Positions 1 through 11,174 of a stretch of DNA of 64,000 nt are shown here, piece after piece. The position numbers and the translations under genes are program-made. Under the pieces are notes generated by a model. The model was not told the origin of the DNA and ran no database searches. It saw nothing but the letters and a program-made list of their open reading frames with translations. Numbering within the stretch: the stretch's first letter is position 1; every line of letters begins with the position of its first letter. The DNA is from Obelidium mucronatum (lineage: Eukaryota > Chytridiomycota > Chytridiomycetes > Chytridiales > Chytriomycetaceae): contig JAIVFH010000005.1 of NCBI GenBank assembly GCA_025765595.1, positions 496,001 to 560,000 of the forward strand. The letters run 5' to 3'.

Positions 1-1
1 A

Positions 2-1097
2 ATCTCCAAAGCCTCCTTTGTCCAAAAGTTGACTGGAACACCTGTTGCTTCGAACGAATCGGTCGTGGCATGGACAATAGATACAAAGTACTACACGTGT
101 GATGTACGGCTGTGGATGGATACTGTAGAGACAACGACAGATCCAGCTACAATCAATCAGTTCGTGGCTTCAGTTGGTTCAGCTGTTGATGGGCTCGTTC
201 TGCTGTTTGACTCTAAAGCTGCACCAACATTCGAAGCGGTGATTGGCTGGGCGTCTTTTATTGACGAAGTTCAGGTTGGGGTTTCAGTTACTCTACCAAT
301 AGCTACTAACAAACAAAAAACCGTAACAGCCAAACGTTTCACTTTTGATTGATGTTCAGGCTCTTTCTACTTCTCCAACGGAATCAAGTCCTGCCGCTGA
401 GGCTCTTCTGGACCGAGCATCGAGTTGGGCTGCGCATCAGTCAGCCGAGTTAGTTGCCGCCGAAGAAGGCGAAGATGCTTGGCTTCGTGTTCGGCAAGCG
501 CTCGAAGCGAATGCGTGGGGCGGCTTGGTGATGAAGGCTAAAGGGGAACAAACTCGTCAAACTCAGCAACTCGAACAGCACGAGATTGCTGTTTCTGCCG
601 AAGACGATTCTCTTCATTTTGTCCCCGCTGAAAAAAACTGGAAGAAAGCGGCTGCGGCCGAGTTCGGAGATGATGAAGACGACTATCTCGATCTGAAAGG
701 CGTTTTGGGACGTGAAGAGGAATCACTAGCTGGACTGATGGCACAGATAGACATGAATACCAGCGATATGAATGATGACGAATTTGGCGCATTTATGGAT
801 GGGAAATTAGTTCCCCCAATTCTTTCAGTCGATCAGGCCGTTGGTCGTGAGGATTTTAACTTGCCGGAATTTGATGAATTTGACGCGGCTTCTGCTTCTC
901 AAGAAATGAGAGAGCTGAGATCTGCTCTGTTTGGGGATGTGAATGATGATGAGTTTTTCGAGAAAGCTCTGTCTCAAATCAAAAGTCTTCGGGAGTCGGG
1001 TTCTGATGTTAGTGATGGCAAGCGACAGGAAATGGCGAGAAAACTTGCACTGGCTTTGCTTTGTGATGATAATGATGGGGCTGACTTTGACGATTAA
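2..1097 (+). CDS. AAGAB: Alpha/gamma-adaptin-binding protein p34 (AAGAB/Irc6 family), 5' end outside window
   Basis: This is the 3' part of a gene. An exon is open from base 2 to 274, a GT-AG intron covers 275-359, and the last exon runs 360-1097 in the same phase. The first part carries the G-domain-like segment of p34 (DGLVLLFDS followed by a helix and strand). The last exon is acidic, and its C-terminus (about 60 residues: FxxALSQIKSLRE, then a Lys/Arg-rich helix and acidic tail) matches the conserved tail of AAGAB, which binds AP-1 and AP-2 adaptor subunits and chaperones their assembly. Yeast Irc6 is the fungal relative. It converges on the receptor gene downstream, with about 50 bp between stops. 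The family call rests on the tail plus the Rossmann-like segment. The N-terminus and promoter are not in the window. Confidence 0.75.
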
Positions 1098-1147
1098 ATA
1101 AATATACTCTTCAAACTCTTTTACAATACCAATTACTCTATAAGATA

Positions 1148-4100
1148 TCACAAAAATTTCCAGAAGTTTTGGAAGTTGGCTAAATCCGCTTCCAATTCAA
1201 AATCCAAAACAAGCAACCAGAGAACACCGTCAAATTTCAGACGCGTCAAAAATTCAAACTCAAGAGCAATTGATTTCTTGGACGCACAAAATGCAAATGC
1301 CCGTTGGCCGATTGCGTTTGGCAAAAACACTAAATGCACCTTTTCGCCATCCACTCGATGCACAACCACAGATGCACGCATCCATTGACTCCATAAGAGT
1401 GCATTCTTTGAATCCTTCATTTTGAAAGTAACTGGAAAATTCGCTTCAAGAATCCGTTTCCTGTTAAGGGTCTCTATAGAGCGCCGTGATGACGAAAGTG
1501 ATGTGACAGGAGGATTTGCAATCAGTTGGCGGTTACTATGCAGGAGACTCCAAATCTGTGGAGTGAATTCAAAGGCCAAAACAAAGGTTGTCAGACACCA
1601 AGCCGATAGAACTTGAATTTCATGCTGGATATAAGGCGATGATAGGCTTACGTGACTCGAACTTATCGTTAAAATGCTTCCTAGGATGCTAAAAGCGCAC
1701 AGAGATGTCGATTGGTTATACTTTGGAGCAACATTCCAAGTCAAACATCCGAAGACTCCAACAGTAAGTAGAAGCGCCCCATTGAAAATCCAGAGCAAGA
1801 CAACAGTCCAATCATCGCATAACTTTGAAGTGCATTTATACATGAAACTTGTTTCAGACAGCTGTACTTTTGTAGCAAAAGGATGCGATCGAGCATTCCA
1901 AACATTCAATAACAGCACAGAGACAGACACAAGACAACTGGCCATAGCAACATAAATACCATCTTTGACTAAATAGTTGGGAAGAATTGTTTTGGATGCG
2001 AAGATTATGATGATTCTCTGGGTCTTTGCAATTAGACTGCTTGAAATAATCGCTAGAGACCCCAGCAAGGCTAATGCACGCAGAGCACACAAATCATCAT
2101 ACACGCGATTCAAATATGTCAATTGGCCAAGAAATGAAATAATGGATCCTAAACAAATGCTACATTGGAAAACAGTTGACCCTTGGCGCATTTTGGTCTT
2201 TCTGAAGACAATCGCGAGAATTAGACAAAGTGCGGCATGAATTAATCCAAAGGAAATCATCCCAATAAGAGTGGCTCCTAATACTTCAGTCGGTGATATC
2301 AATATTTCGTGCTGCTTTTTTGTACCATCAGACGGAGGTGTCGAAGAGCCATCATAAAACACAGGCAGGCGCCCGGGGCGAGTAATATAAGAAGTCTGAT
2401 TCACATCCGTGAATGCAAATGTAATTGATTCAGCCGTCGAGGCATTTCCTGTCATCGACACGAAGTTAAATGTTGACTGCAGATCTCCAAACTTTGAAAG
2501 TTGAAGAGGACTGCCAGACATTCCACGATAGCCTGTTGATTCAAATAAAGTTGAATTCATGAGATCCTGTAAAGACCTGGACGCAAGTAACATGGTTCCG
2601 CTTTCGATGTGTTGAATAAGCTGTTGTGAGGAATGAGTGCAAATTTTCAAACCTATAAGAAGACAAAAACCTTTCTAAAAGCTGTAGCTAATACCATTAT
2701 AGAGTCATATGCTGGAGGTATATTCACATACCAGGCGGCAATCGAATCAACAAAAACTCTGAAACAAACGTTAACACGGAGAATCAACTTAAAAACTCAC
2801 TATACCCAGATGGTGAAGTAATGTTGTTGACTTGATCCAGAAATTGTGCATTGTACTCTTCCATAAACTTGTCCCATTCATTGAATCCAATCAGGCAAAC
2901 AAATCCACGCGATGCGTCAAACTTGCCATTATTATCAATCGATGAATATGACTTTTGTATGGGATAGTTCATACCAATCCATACGTAGTCTTTGCCAATC
3001 GAGGCTTGTAACCTTGAGTTTTGTGGTTACGACAACAATCATAAACAGTATGTATCCTCACCTTGATAAGCCATAATATACTTGACCCACTTTTTTATTA
3101 TCACCTAAGATAATAATATATCTGCTCATTTCGAATTTAAAACTTCTTGGTCGATTCAATTCAAAAACTCACCGTGCATCAACTCTTTGTAATGCGATTT
3201 TCAAGTATGCTATTCCTGCGTCGTCATCTCCCATATTCACGTCCAAAACTGCTAGAATTGAGACGCGGTGTGATTCAAGCGTCTGAAGTACCTCCATTGC
3301 AGCCGCAGACCAGGTTTTTGAGTTTCGTGGAAACATCACGGCGACCCGTCGGACATTCCATTCCTTCAACAGTATGGATATCGCTTTTCCAATGCCAAAC
3401 ACTTTAAACAAGATGAGCAGTTGGTCTAGGTTCAAACAAAACTCAACTTGTGTTCATTTGAACTGCGTAACCGTATTTGTTGCGGTCCAAAAGCGGGTAA
3501 GACCATGCGGCTGGATTGATATACGGGAGTTTGAAAAGCGTGGATACTGCTGCCGTGTATCTTTTGTCATCTTTCAGAATCAACTCCAATTAGTTTGACA
3601 AAAACGTACACAGCGGAATTGACGAGATAATCTCCATATATAGCCACAACATCTGATATAATTACATGTCAAATTTTCCGGTTGATATTCCACATCAACA
3701 CCTGAAGTCACCTGGATGTTCTTCTTCAATTACCTTGACAGTCGTCATTGCAAATCCACCACTATCAAATTTTTCGTTCACCCCTTTGTCAGTAATTCGA
3801 TTGGGGTCATAGTTATTGAATCGTTTAATATTAATGTGGGCTCCTGGAAGTATAGGCTTGGTTCCATCATTCAAGTGTTGAACGGCGAGCTGCACAAACA
3901 GTGTTAAAACACACAATAATTCCCTCCAGTTCAACTTACAGCTGCACCAAAATCATACCAAAAGAAGTAGTTGGCAAGGTTTATGCCATAGAAGTCACTG
4001 TACTGGGCAATATCAAGCTGTTCCCACCCACCAGTCACGAGTGGTCCATCAAATGTAAGGCCAGGATACCTGCCGTCAAAAGATAAAAATGAATTTGATA

Positions 4101-4173
4101 CAGATCGCAAAATCTACCAGCTATATGGCCCGATAAACGCGATTGTAATGTTTGTTGGTGTAATGATCTCCAT
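1148..4173 (-). CDS. Class C GPCR, GABA-B-receptor-like, with extracellular periplasmic-binding-type domain
   Basis: A multi-exon gene read right to left. From ATG 4173 the protein begins MEIITPTNITIAFIGPYS, the usual first strand of an ANF-receptor/periplasmic-binding ligand domain. The domain continues through exons near 4090-3940 (FDGRYPGLTFDG), 3910-3700 (LAVQHLNDG), 3435-3170 and 2970-2790. The long last exon (about 2640-1148) holds seven hydrophobic helices, starting VLGATLIGMISFGLIHAA and ending LSAWCLTTFVLAFEF, then a cytoplasmic tail of about 120 residues. Class C receptors bind small amino-acid-like ligands and signal through heterotrimeric G proteins; chytrids are known to carry expanded sets. 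No signal peptide follows ATG 4173, and an AG lies just upstream of it, so a short first exon may be missing. The ligand cannot be inferred. Confidence 0.8.
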
Positions 4174-4312
4174 TCTGTAAATCTTCACTTTCTTCTATTC
4201 GTTTGGATGCTGTCGATAAAGTTTCTTTTGAAGTTCAGACAAAGACTTTTGTTCAAATGTTGCAGGAAGTGTACGAACTGCAGGAGACTGGCGACAAAAA
4301 TTTTGCAAATAG

Positions 4313-4390
4313 TGACCCCTACGTGATTGTGATTTGAACACGCAACCTTTCGCTTTGGAGACGAACGCGCTACCGTTGCGCCAAGGAGTC
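4313..4390 (-). tRNA. tRNA-Trp (CCA), with 6-nt duplication in T arm
   Basis: On the minus strand the acceptor strands GACTCCT and AGGGGTC pair over 7 bp, followed by discriminator A. The D stem is GCGC/GCGC and the anticodon stem TTCGT/GCGAA encloses loop CTCCAAA, giving anticodon CCA (Trp). The T arm should be GCGTG-TTCAAAT-CACGT, but the unit AATCAC is present twice in tandem. That makes the gene 78 nt instead of 72 and the T loop 13 nt instead of 7. The rest of the cloverleaf is intact, so this is either a recently damaged copy or a consensus error. No intron is visible. Confidence 0.8.
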
Positions 4391-4464
4391 ATATACTTAC
4401 ATGTGGTTTATACAACACTTATTAAATCAAATGATTATGCATTTAATGAGCAGGAATAATGGCT

Positions 4465-7400
4465 TCAATCTTGCTTTCTTAAACAAATCTTTTTGAATGT
4501 CTCTGTCGATTGTTTATTCATCAGTCTTTCCACTTTGAAAATAAATTCTTTGTTTTGGTGCCAGAAGCAACTGTTGGTGTCGTTGCATTCGCCGGCTTTC
4601 CAACCGATGAAGTAGTGCCAGTGGCTGATGTTGTTAAATTTCCAGTCGCCGCCGTTGCTGTACTTGCTTTCTTCTCTGCTTTTGTCTCTGATCTTGATGT
4701 TGTTGATTGTCACTTCAATGCTGTTTCCTGGGCCATCGACATTATCCAAGGCCGATAATTCGGCCATCAAATGCTGCCCGTCCATCAAAAGCCTATGGAA
4801 GCCAAAGGTTGAATACATAGAAGGGCAAAACCAAAACACTCACACACCTGTTTTTTCCAGCACTTGTAAATAGCTCGATATTTTTAAGCTCTTCTTCCAA
4901 TCCTTTGTTGTAGGCCTTGAAGATCTGACCCATAACATTTTGTAGGACAGCCTTTGGCAGAAACTTCATCAAAACGCGGTGCATGGTTTGAGTTTCTTTG
5001 ATCAATCCCGCCATATGAATACTACAACTTTGATCAGCAGTCATATCCTTATTGTCTGGCGCGTCCCAATTAACAGACTAGTTTATACAGTTAAGGAAAT
5101 CCTGCCCAGAAATACAACCGCGTCGTAAAAAAACAACGAACCAAGAGATTTTTCGCATGATAGGAAAGTCTTTCTTGCATAATTGTAACCAGTTTATCGT
5201 ACAATGCAATTTGATGTTCCTTGTAATCTTTGAGGATTCTGTCAAAGTCCACCAAGAGACCCTGTTGTTTTGCAGGAACGTGGTGCCCAATCGCCGCCTT
5301 TAAATGCGGGATGTATCCAATGACAGCCCCGAGAGATTGTGCGGTGAGAGCTGGTTGAGTGCTTAGAATTGGTACTAAACGGTTTTGCTCACAAACCTAT
5401 ATGCCCAGCATTGATGTTTTTCAAACCGGCTGATTTTGTTGCGCCAGCGCCGAGAATAACTTGACAAATACGGGAATTGAAAACCTTGTGCCAACGTTTA
5501 AATTCGATTAGCGATAAAGAATTGACTTTTACCTTCAATAAATCAAGTGTCTTATTTAAAATCTCTGTCGCCAAACTGGGAATATTATCCACGCTTTGCA
5601 AATACTCTGTCAACATCTTTGTCAAAAGTAGCACGCAACCAGCCACTGAATATGTTTCGTTGGCGACTTTAAGGACTCTTCCACTTGTCACAAGTTCGTC
5701 CTCGGATGCAGCCGCAGCTGCCTGCTTGTGGGCAATAACGAGTGCTGCCAAATCGCTATCATTCAGATCGTCTTCATTTTCTGACTGAGCTGCAGTTTTC
5801 ATTTTCTCAATGGCAAGCGCTCCTGCAACTGTTATCTCCTCTGACATTAGTTGGAAATCAATCGGAACTTCTGCCCTAGACCATTGCTCGTTTTCTACGA
5901 CAATCGAAATCTGCTTGGTTCTCTCGTCATGGAAATGATTCAAAAAGGACTTCGCCTTGAAACAAAGTTAAGTGAACAACTCTCCAAAGTTCAAAAATTG
6001 TACCTGAGACAACAATGCTCCTTTCAAGTTTATACAATGGTATCCGCATAAATACTCGCTGGCCGCAATAAATTCCCTAGTCGCGCCCAACAATCTGTAG
6101 AAATCCTTCGGACTTAATTTTGCGTTTTGGTCGCTTCTAACAGCAAGTAACTTTGCGCAACGAGCGTTTGCAGCTTCGCTGATGGCTAATAATACTTCGT
6201 TCGACTCTGATATGAGTTGTGTGAAGCCCGTCGCATCAATCCTTTGCTGCTCTTCTTCTTTTTTCTTTTCGGCCATAAGAGCATCTGTTGTGGGGTCTAA
6301 GGTAAACAGATCCATTCCGGATCCAAAGTCATCGTCATCGTCCTCCGCCTTCTTTTTCTTCTGAAGTTGCTCCAATGAGCTCGAAACAGAAGAGGACGGA
6401 CCAATGTGGATGCCTTGTTCTTCTGCTTTATGAATGATTGCAGCTGTTATAGCGTGAATAGATGAAGACTTTTGGAATATGTGCAATAGAACTGTGTAGA
6501 TTGAGACTAGAAGGTCGAGGAACGAATCGAAAGACATTTGCTTCAGCTGTTTTGCCAGAATGCTAATAAGGGATGCATTAGACATAAAGAATCAGTAGAA
6601 ATATTGTGCATTGCATACGTTTGAAGTTCTTTTTTTGAAGTCGGCGACGTCGGCGACATAGGGGATGTGGGAGAGGTCGGAGAAGTTGTGACAACCCCGC
6701 CGCCGCTTATTTCAGCTGGAGGAACTGGGTAATTCTATGGAGAACAATGCCTGTTTCGGTACTTCAAACGGAATTTTTTTCTAAAATACCTTCTTAGTCA
6801 GCTTCTTTATCTCTTTCATGAGCAACAGCTTGTACTGATGGAGACAAGCACCAAACTTGTTGATCCGAATCAGTCCAAAAACAATAGGAGTCAATCGAAC
6901 AAGCAATCCTTCATCCAATAAAGCCAAGGCCTCACTGCTGGACCTGCCTACATCCACCTTGACTACTGGCTGACCCTTTTTCTTCAAAAGAATATTTTTC
7001 ACCCATCCTTCAACTCCAGTTCCAACAACAGATGGAGCCAAGTTTGACGATGAATTAATTTGGGAGGCAATATCGCGAACTTCGGCCAACAAGGAATCGC
7101 CAAACTCAGTCTCCATTTGACTTCCCAGAGCGACTGCCTTCCTTGTAAGTTCATTATACAGATATTGAACAAGTGGCGCTTCTTGTTCTGCCTCGGTTGA
7201 GCTGCTGGGATCGCTTCCAGGTTGGGTGGACTCTGTGGTTGAGGTATTGATTGTTAACCCCGTTGACTTTCCTTCGCCTGCTTTCCCCAAAGTATTTGCT
7301 GCAATAGAAGTGCCTCCATTTTCTGGAACCGACTCCGCAACTGGGGCTGTGTGGTTGGGGCCCACTAGATCCTTCAACTCATTCATTGATTCTTCCACTA

Positions 7401-8510
7401 ACTCCAACGCGTCGACAAATGCCTTCTGACGAATAAGGGCGTCAATAACTTCCTGATTACTTTGAACTTTGAAGATTTTTTCCACAGCGTCATGTAGTTT
7501 TTGCACATTGTCTTTCCGTGTGTGAAGCCTGGACACTGTAAGACCGGGAGAGATGGTATTTTCTGTGAGAGTGCGCATTTTTTCCCGAAGGTGGTGAATT
7601 TGATCAATGCATGACTGCGTTTCAAGGTGGAGGGCTTGAAGAGTTGAAAGTGCGTTAAAAAAAGATGCCTGTTTTACACGAGTCAGTAAAATCGCACTGT
7701 GTCATGTCCGAGATAACAAATACCGAGCGTTTTGAGATCTCCTTCACAAGATACACGTCCACCGTGTCACAGAACACCCCCAACTTATTCTGAAGCAAGG
7801 AGGAAGTCAGATTCACGTCTTGCACCGACAACTTGCTAAAATCCGCCTTTTCATATACATCCGAAAATGTGGCAGGGGTTCCAAGTTTGAAGTCTTTGGA
7901 GAAGAAAAGCTCAGGAACAGTATCCAAGGGTGGTGCATGGGCGGCAAGCAGCCTGCGGTGAGTGCTGCGATCAGGCTGGTTCCTAGAACATTATTATTAG
8001 TTTTGTCACGCCTTTCAAAAGCGTATTACTTTCGCGTGTTGTCAACTAGAATTCTCTCAGTTGCCATCACAAGATCGATAAAAGAGCCGCTCTCCAGTTG
8101 CTGTTCCAGCGATCCAAGCATAGGGGCCCCTTCAATCGCAGCCGCACCGAGGGTTTGATTAATCATGTATCTAATGCCCGTTGAGTGTTAGGCTCTTGGA
8201 TATCTGCAATAGTCGGTACCTGTCAAGAACCGGCTCCAGCATCTTCTCGTACGGTTCAAATTCCTGCGGTTTAACCCTTCGCATTTGTGTGGGAGGAATC
8301 ATTGGCAGAGCGTCCATTCCCTTCAGAGCTCGACTGGCATTTGGCTTCGTGGGATCGGTGATAATGCCCTGCGTCTGATCAGTCCCAGGTCCAAGTCGCA
8401 AAAGCTCTTACAGCGATGGCGTTTGTTCCAATGTCGCGTGCGGACCACACGTGTTCGCTGTCTACAAGGGCTTCGTAGCGGGCAGCTGTTTCTGAATGTG
8501 GATCTTCCAT
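4465..8510 (-). CDS. VPS54: VPS54, GARP tethering-complex subunit
   Basis: A long multi-exon gene. It starts at ATG 8510 (MEDPHSETAARYEALVDS) and ends at the stop at 4465. Conserved blocks appear in order: LDTVPELFFSKDFKL and the helix with DTVDVYLVKEISKRS (near 7900-7700), a Ser/Thr-rich linker, a middle helical region, then the Vps54-specific block (near 5900-5400) with QCVDNIPS-like (LQSVDNIPSLATEI) and CQVILGAGATKSAGLKNI. The C-terminal block has an MHRVLMKFLP helix. VPS54 is the GARP subunit that with VPS51-53 tethers endosome-derived vesicles at the trans-Golgi. It is divergent from the F-box gene, with 138 bp between start codons. The family call is firm; individual exon ends were not all checked. 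Confidence 0.88.
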
Positions 8511-8648
8511 TCTTTGTTTAAAGATTAAAATATCAAAAAAAGGAACTGATAAATACTCAAGAAGCAGCTTACGAAAATGCGTGTTGCAAGTTTCTGTTTG
8601 TTTGTTTTTAACTGAATCGAAGCACTTGAAACGAAGCCAGCAGAACGA

Positions 8649-10055
8649 ATGACACCCCGCGTCCTCCTAGTCCCCGAGCTTCTGTTTCTTGTCACCGAAT
8701 CGCTCCGCGCGTCTGAAGTCCTGCAGCTCGCGCTTGTGTCTCGTGGGTTGGCTGAGAAACTCCTGCCGGTCTTGAACCGAGCGCCACAGTTCGACAACCG
8801 CCACAACAACAACATTGCGCTTCTTCTTGCAGACAAGTCGAGAAGAATCTTGAAGCTGGTGCGCATTCTCGATGTTTCGCGTCTGACACACATAACAGAC
8901 CCTAGCCTGCCAAATCCGGTCTGTCCAACGATGCAAACAGGTCAAGGCATTAACCACTACCATTCCATTTGAACAGGCCGCTGCATGGCTGGCTCAAACA
9001 AAGATTGCACATCAGTTGATCTCAGCGTGTCCAAATCTACAAACTTTAAAAATGGATGGCTTTCCCTCTGATGTCACAGGGACTCTCTTTGCTAATTTGC
9101 TCCTTTCTATACCTCCAAATATTGAATGCATTATTTGGACGCGTGTAGCTGTCTCAGATGCCCATTTATCAAAGATGGTGGACAGGTGGCGGAATCTGAA
9201 ATCATTCGAGGTGGGAATTGTAACGCCGTTCATGTGGGGGGTTATTCGAAGCGCTATTTCGGGGCCCTCGAGCAGTCCACAGTTTAATATTTTGTCGCTG
9301 AACGGCGTTGGGGGTAAAAAGATGTTTATCGTTCGACGTATATTATGTGGTATCTGATATTCTCTCAGGTGCCACAGCAGCAGCCAACTATGGAGGACCG
9401 GACTGGGCGGCGCCTACTAACTCGAATGGATTGTCTACATTTTTGGCGACTTCTATTTATTTGACGAGCTTGAAGATTCAGCCGCTTCCTGGTACTTCGT
9501 CAGGATGAAAGGAAGCTACATACTGACACAAACAACAGGTGACGATGGAACAGTTCATCTTCTAAAATTTTTGACTTCTTATGCGCCCCCAAGTCTTAAA
9601 CGCTTGACTCTCGGACGAGGAAGGTATTTAACGGCAACCCAGACAAGTGCAACTGGTCTTTGGAGACAAGTTCTTCACTTCATCATCTCCAAAAGTAATA
9701 TTGAGTATGTTTCCGTGACGGATCCATTTGAAACATGCCGTCGTTATTGTTTGCCTGCTTGGTGCCTTTCGGAATCATTCTTCAACGAAGCGGTTAGGAA
9801 AATCCGGTTAATGATACCACGGCGTTGTTTGAAATACTACCACAAACCTTACCAATAATTGCAGAGTTGAATAATGATGATGAAGGAGATTTGCACCTTG
9901 TTCCACAAATCTCTACAATCGTTCGTCAATCTGGAATGTTGGAACCTGTAGTTTTCACGTCGATCGGAATTGGAATCTTGAAGGAGTTGGTTGTCACATT
10001 TGGAGAAAGTGATTTCCTCAAAACCTTTTCTTCTTCATCCACGAATGCCTTATAA
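8649..10055 (+). CDS. F-box protein with leucine-rich C-terminal region
   Basis: Five exons can be joined in phase: 8649-8918, 8977-9313, 9369-9491, 9539-9823 and 9865-10055, with introns of 58, 55, 47 and 41 nt. They give about 401 residues. The N-terminus PELLFLVTESLRASEVLQLA reads as a short F-box (Skp1-binding) motif followed by LALVSRGLAEKLLP. Further on are irregular leucine-rich segments such as CPNLQTLKMDGF and KRLTLGRG, typical of FBXL-like or 'F-box domain only' fungal proteins. The expected role is substrate recognition in an SCF ubiquitin ligase, but no substrate is indicated. Confidence 0.65.
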
Positions 10056-10166
10056 TGTGTTTCAAGATTTCATACAGAACCTCATACTACAAATAATGCT
10101 CATCATTCATGAAAAATATTATAATTTCTAAAAAAATCTTTCTGAAATTCAAGCTCCGACCCAAAC

Positions 10167-11108
10167 ATGGACAACTCTGAAAACAAAAGCGCCTGCCCGC
10201 TCCACATCATCGCAGATGAAAAAGCTATAGGAGAATCAGTTTTCGTGGACCTTGAGGCATTTTATGGTTACCAAAAAGGTAGAATACCACGATCCAACAT
10301 GATTGTGTGTCGAACCTCACTCGCCTTTTCAGAGCTCATCCAAAAAATCTACATTCTCCACTCTCTCATGGAACTTGTGATCGGAGCATCTATCGCTGGT
10401 CTGGCCCAGTACACTGAAGTGAATCTTGAGTTTCAAACTCGTACGACAGCCGGCTTCCTCCTCTTTCTGTACGCCATCGTCGCGATCAGTACCTTCAAGT
10501 CTATTTGTAGTCCAGAAACAAAGCAAAAGGGTGTAATTTACATCATGTCTTTGGCTGAGTTTGTTGTTGGATTGTCACTCTTCATGGTTTCTTTTGGTGA
10601 GAAGTGCTGTGTGTTTTTCAAAATCCGCTTATAACTCAAACCTGTCATTATATTAGAAATGTTTTTGCCTATACTATTGAACGTGGACAGACCTCTCGAA
10701 AATCTACGCATTTATGAATACGTTTGGTTTTCCACTTACCTGGGTTCTGTTTCAACCATCCTTCTCGCTTTCTGCCCTTCACTTAACTTTGCAAAATCCG
10801 CCACCTACTTAAAAATGGTTCAGATTTGTATTACCCAGATCGTCTTGATTGATCTGTTTCCCTTCAGCTGGGTGGAAATGCAATTTTACTCTCCGTATAT
10901 TTACGGGTTTATCGCGTTAGCCAATAACATTGGTGTTTGCTTCTTGGTCAAGAAGCATAGAGAGCTTGTTCCTAAAGTTATGGAAGTAATTGGGATGAAG
11001 ATGGAGGAGGAAAGTGGTAATTCTGGTCGACTAAGACGATCAGCTACATGGGAAGATGTTATTACCGCCTATGTTCCTGTTTTGATTGAAAGCGATGATT
11101 CCTTTTAA
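10167..11108 (+). CDS. Uncharacterised multi-pass membrane protein
   Basis: Two exons, 10167-10596 and 10657-11108, are joined in phase across a GTGAGA...TTAG intron and give 293 residues. About six hydrophobic stretches are visible, for example LMELVIGASIAGLAQY, FLLFLYAIVAIST, IYIMSLAEFVVGLSLF, STYLGSVSTILLAF, ICITQIVLIDLF and FIALANNIGVCFLV. The C-terminus is hydrophilic and charged, with an RRSATW segment that could be phosphorylated. No known transporter or receptor signature was recognised. It lies between the F-box gene and the TPR gene on the same strand, with short spacers. Confidence 0.55.
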
Positions 11109-11174
11109 CTCTTTTTTCCTTTATATTTTTATTTTATAATGAGAATTTAATTATTTATTTGATTTGGAATTGTC

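Noticed and set aside
4195..4392. Minus-strand ORF starting MTPWRNGSAFVSK
   Set aside because: Its first half is the tRNA-Trp sequence read as protein; not a gene.
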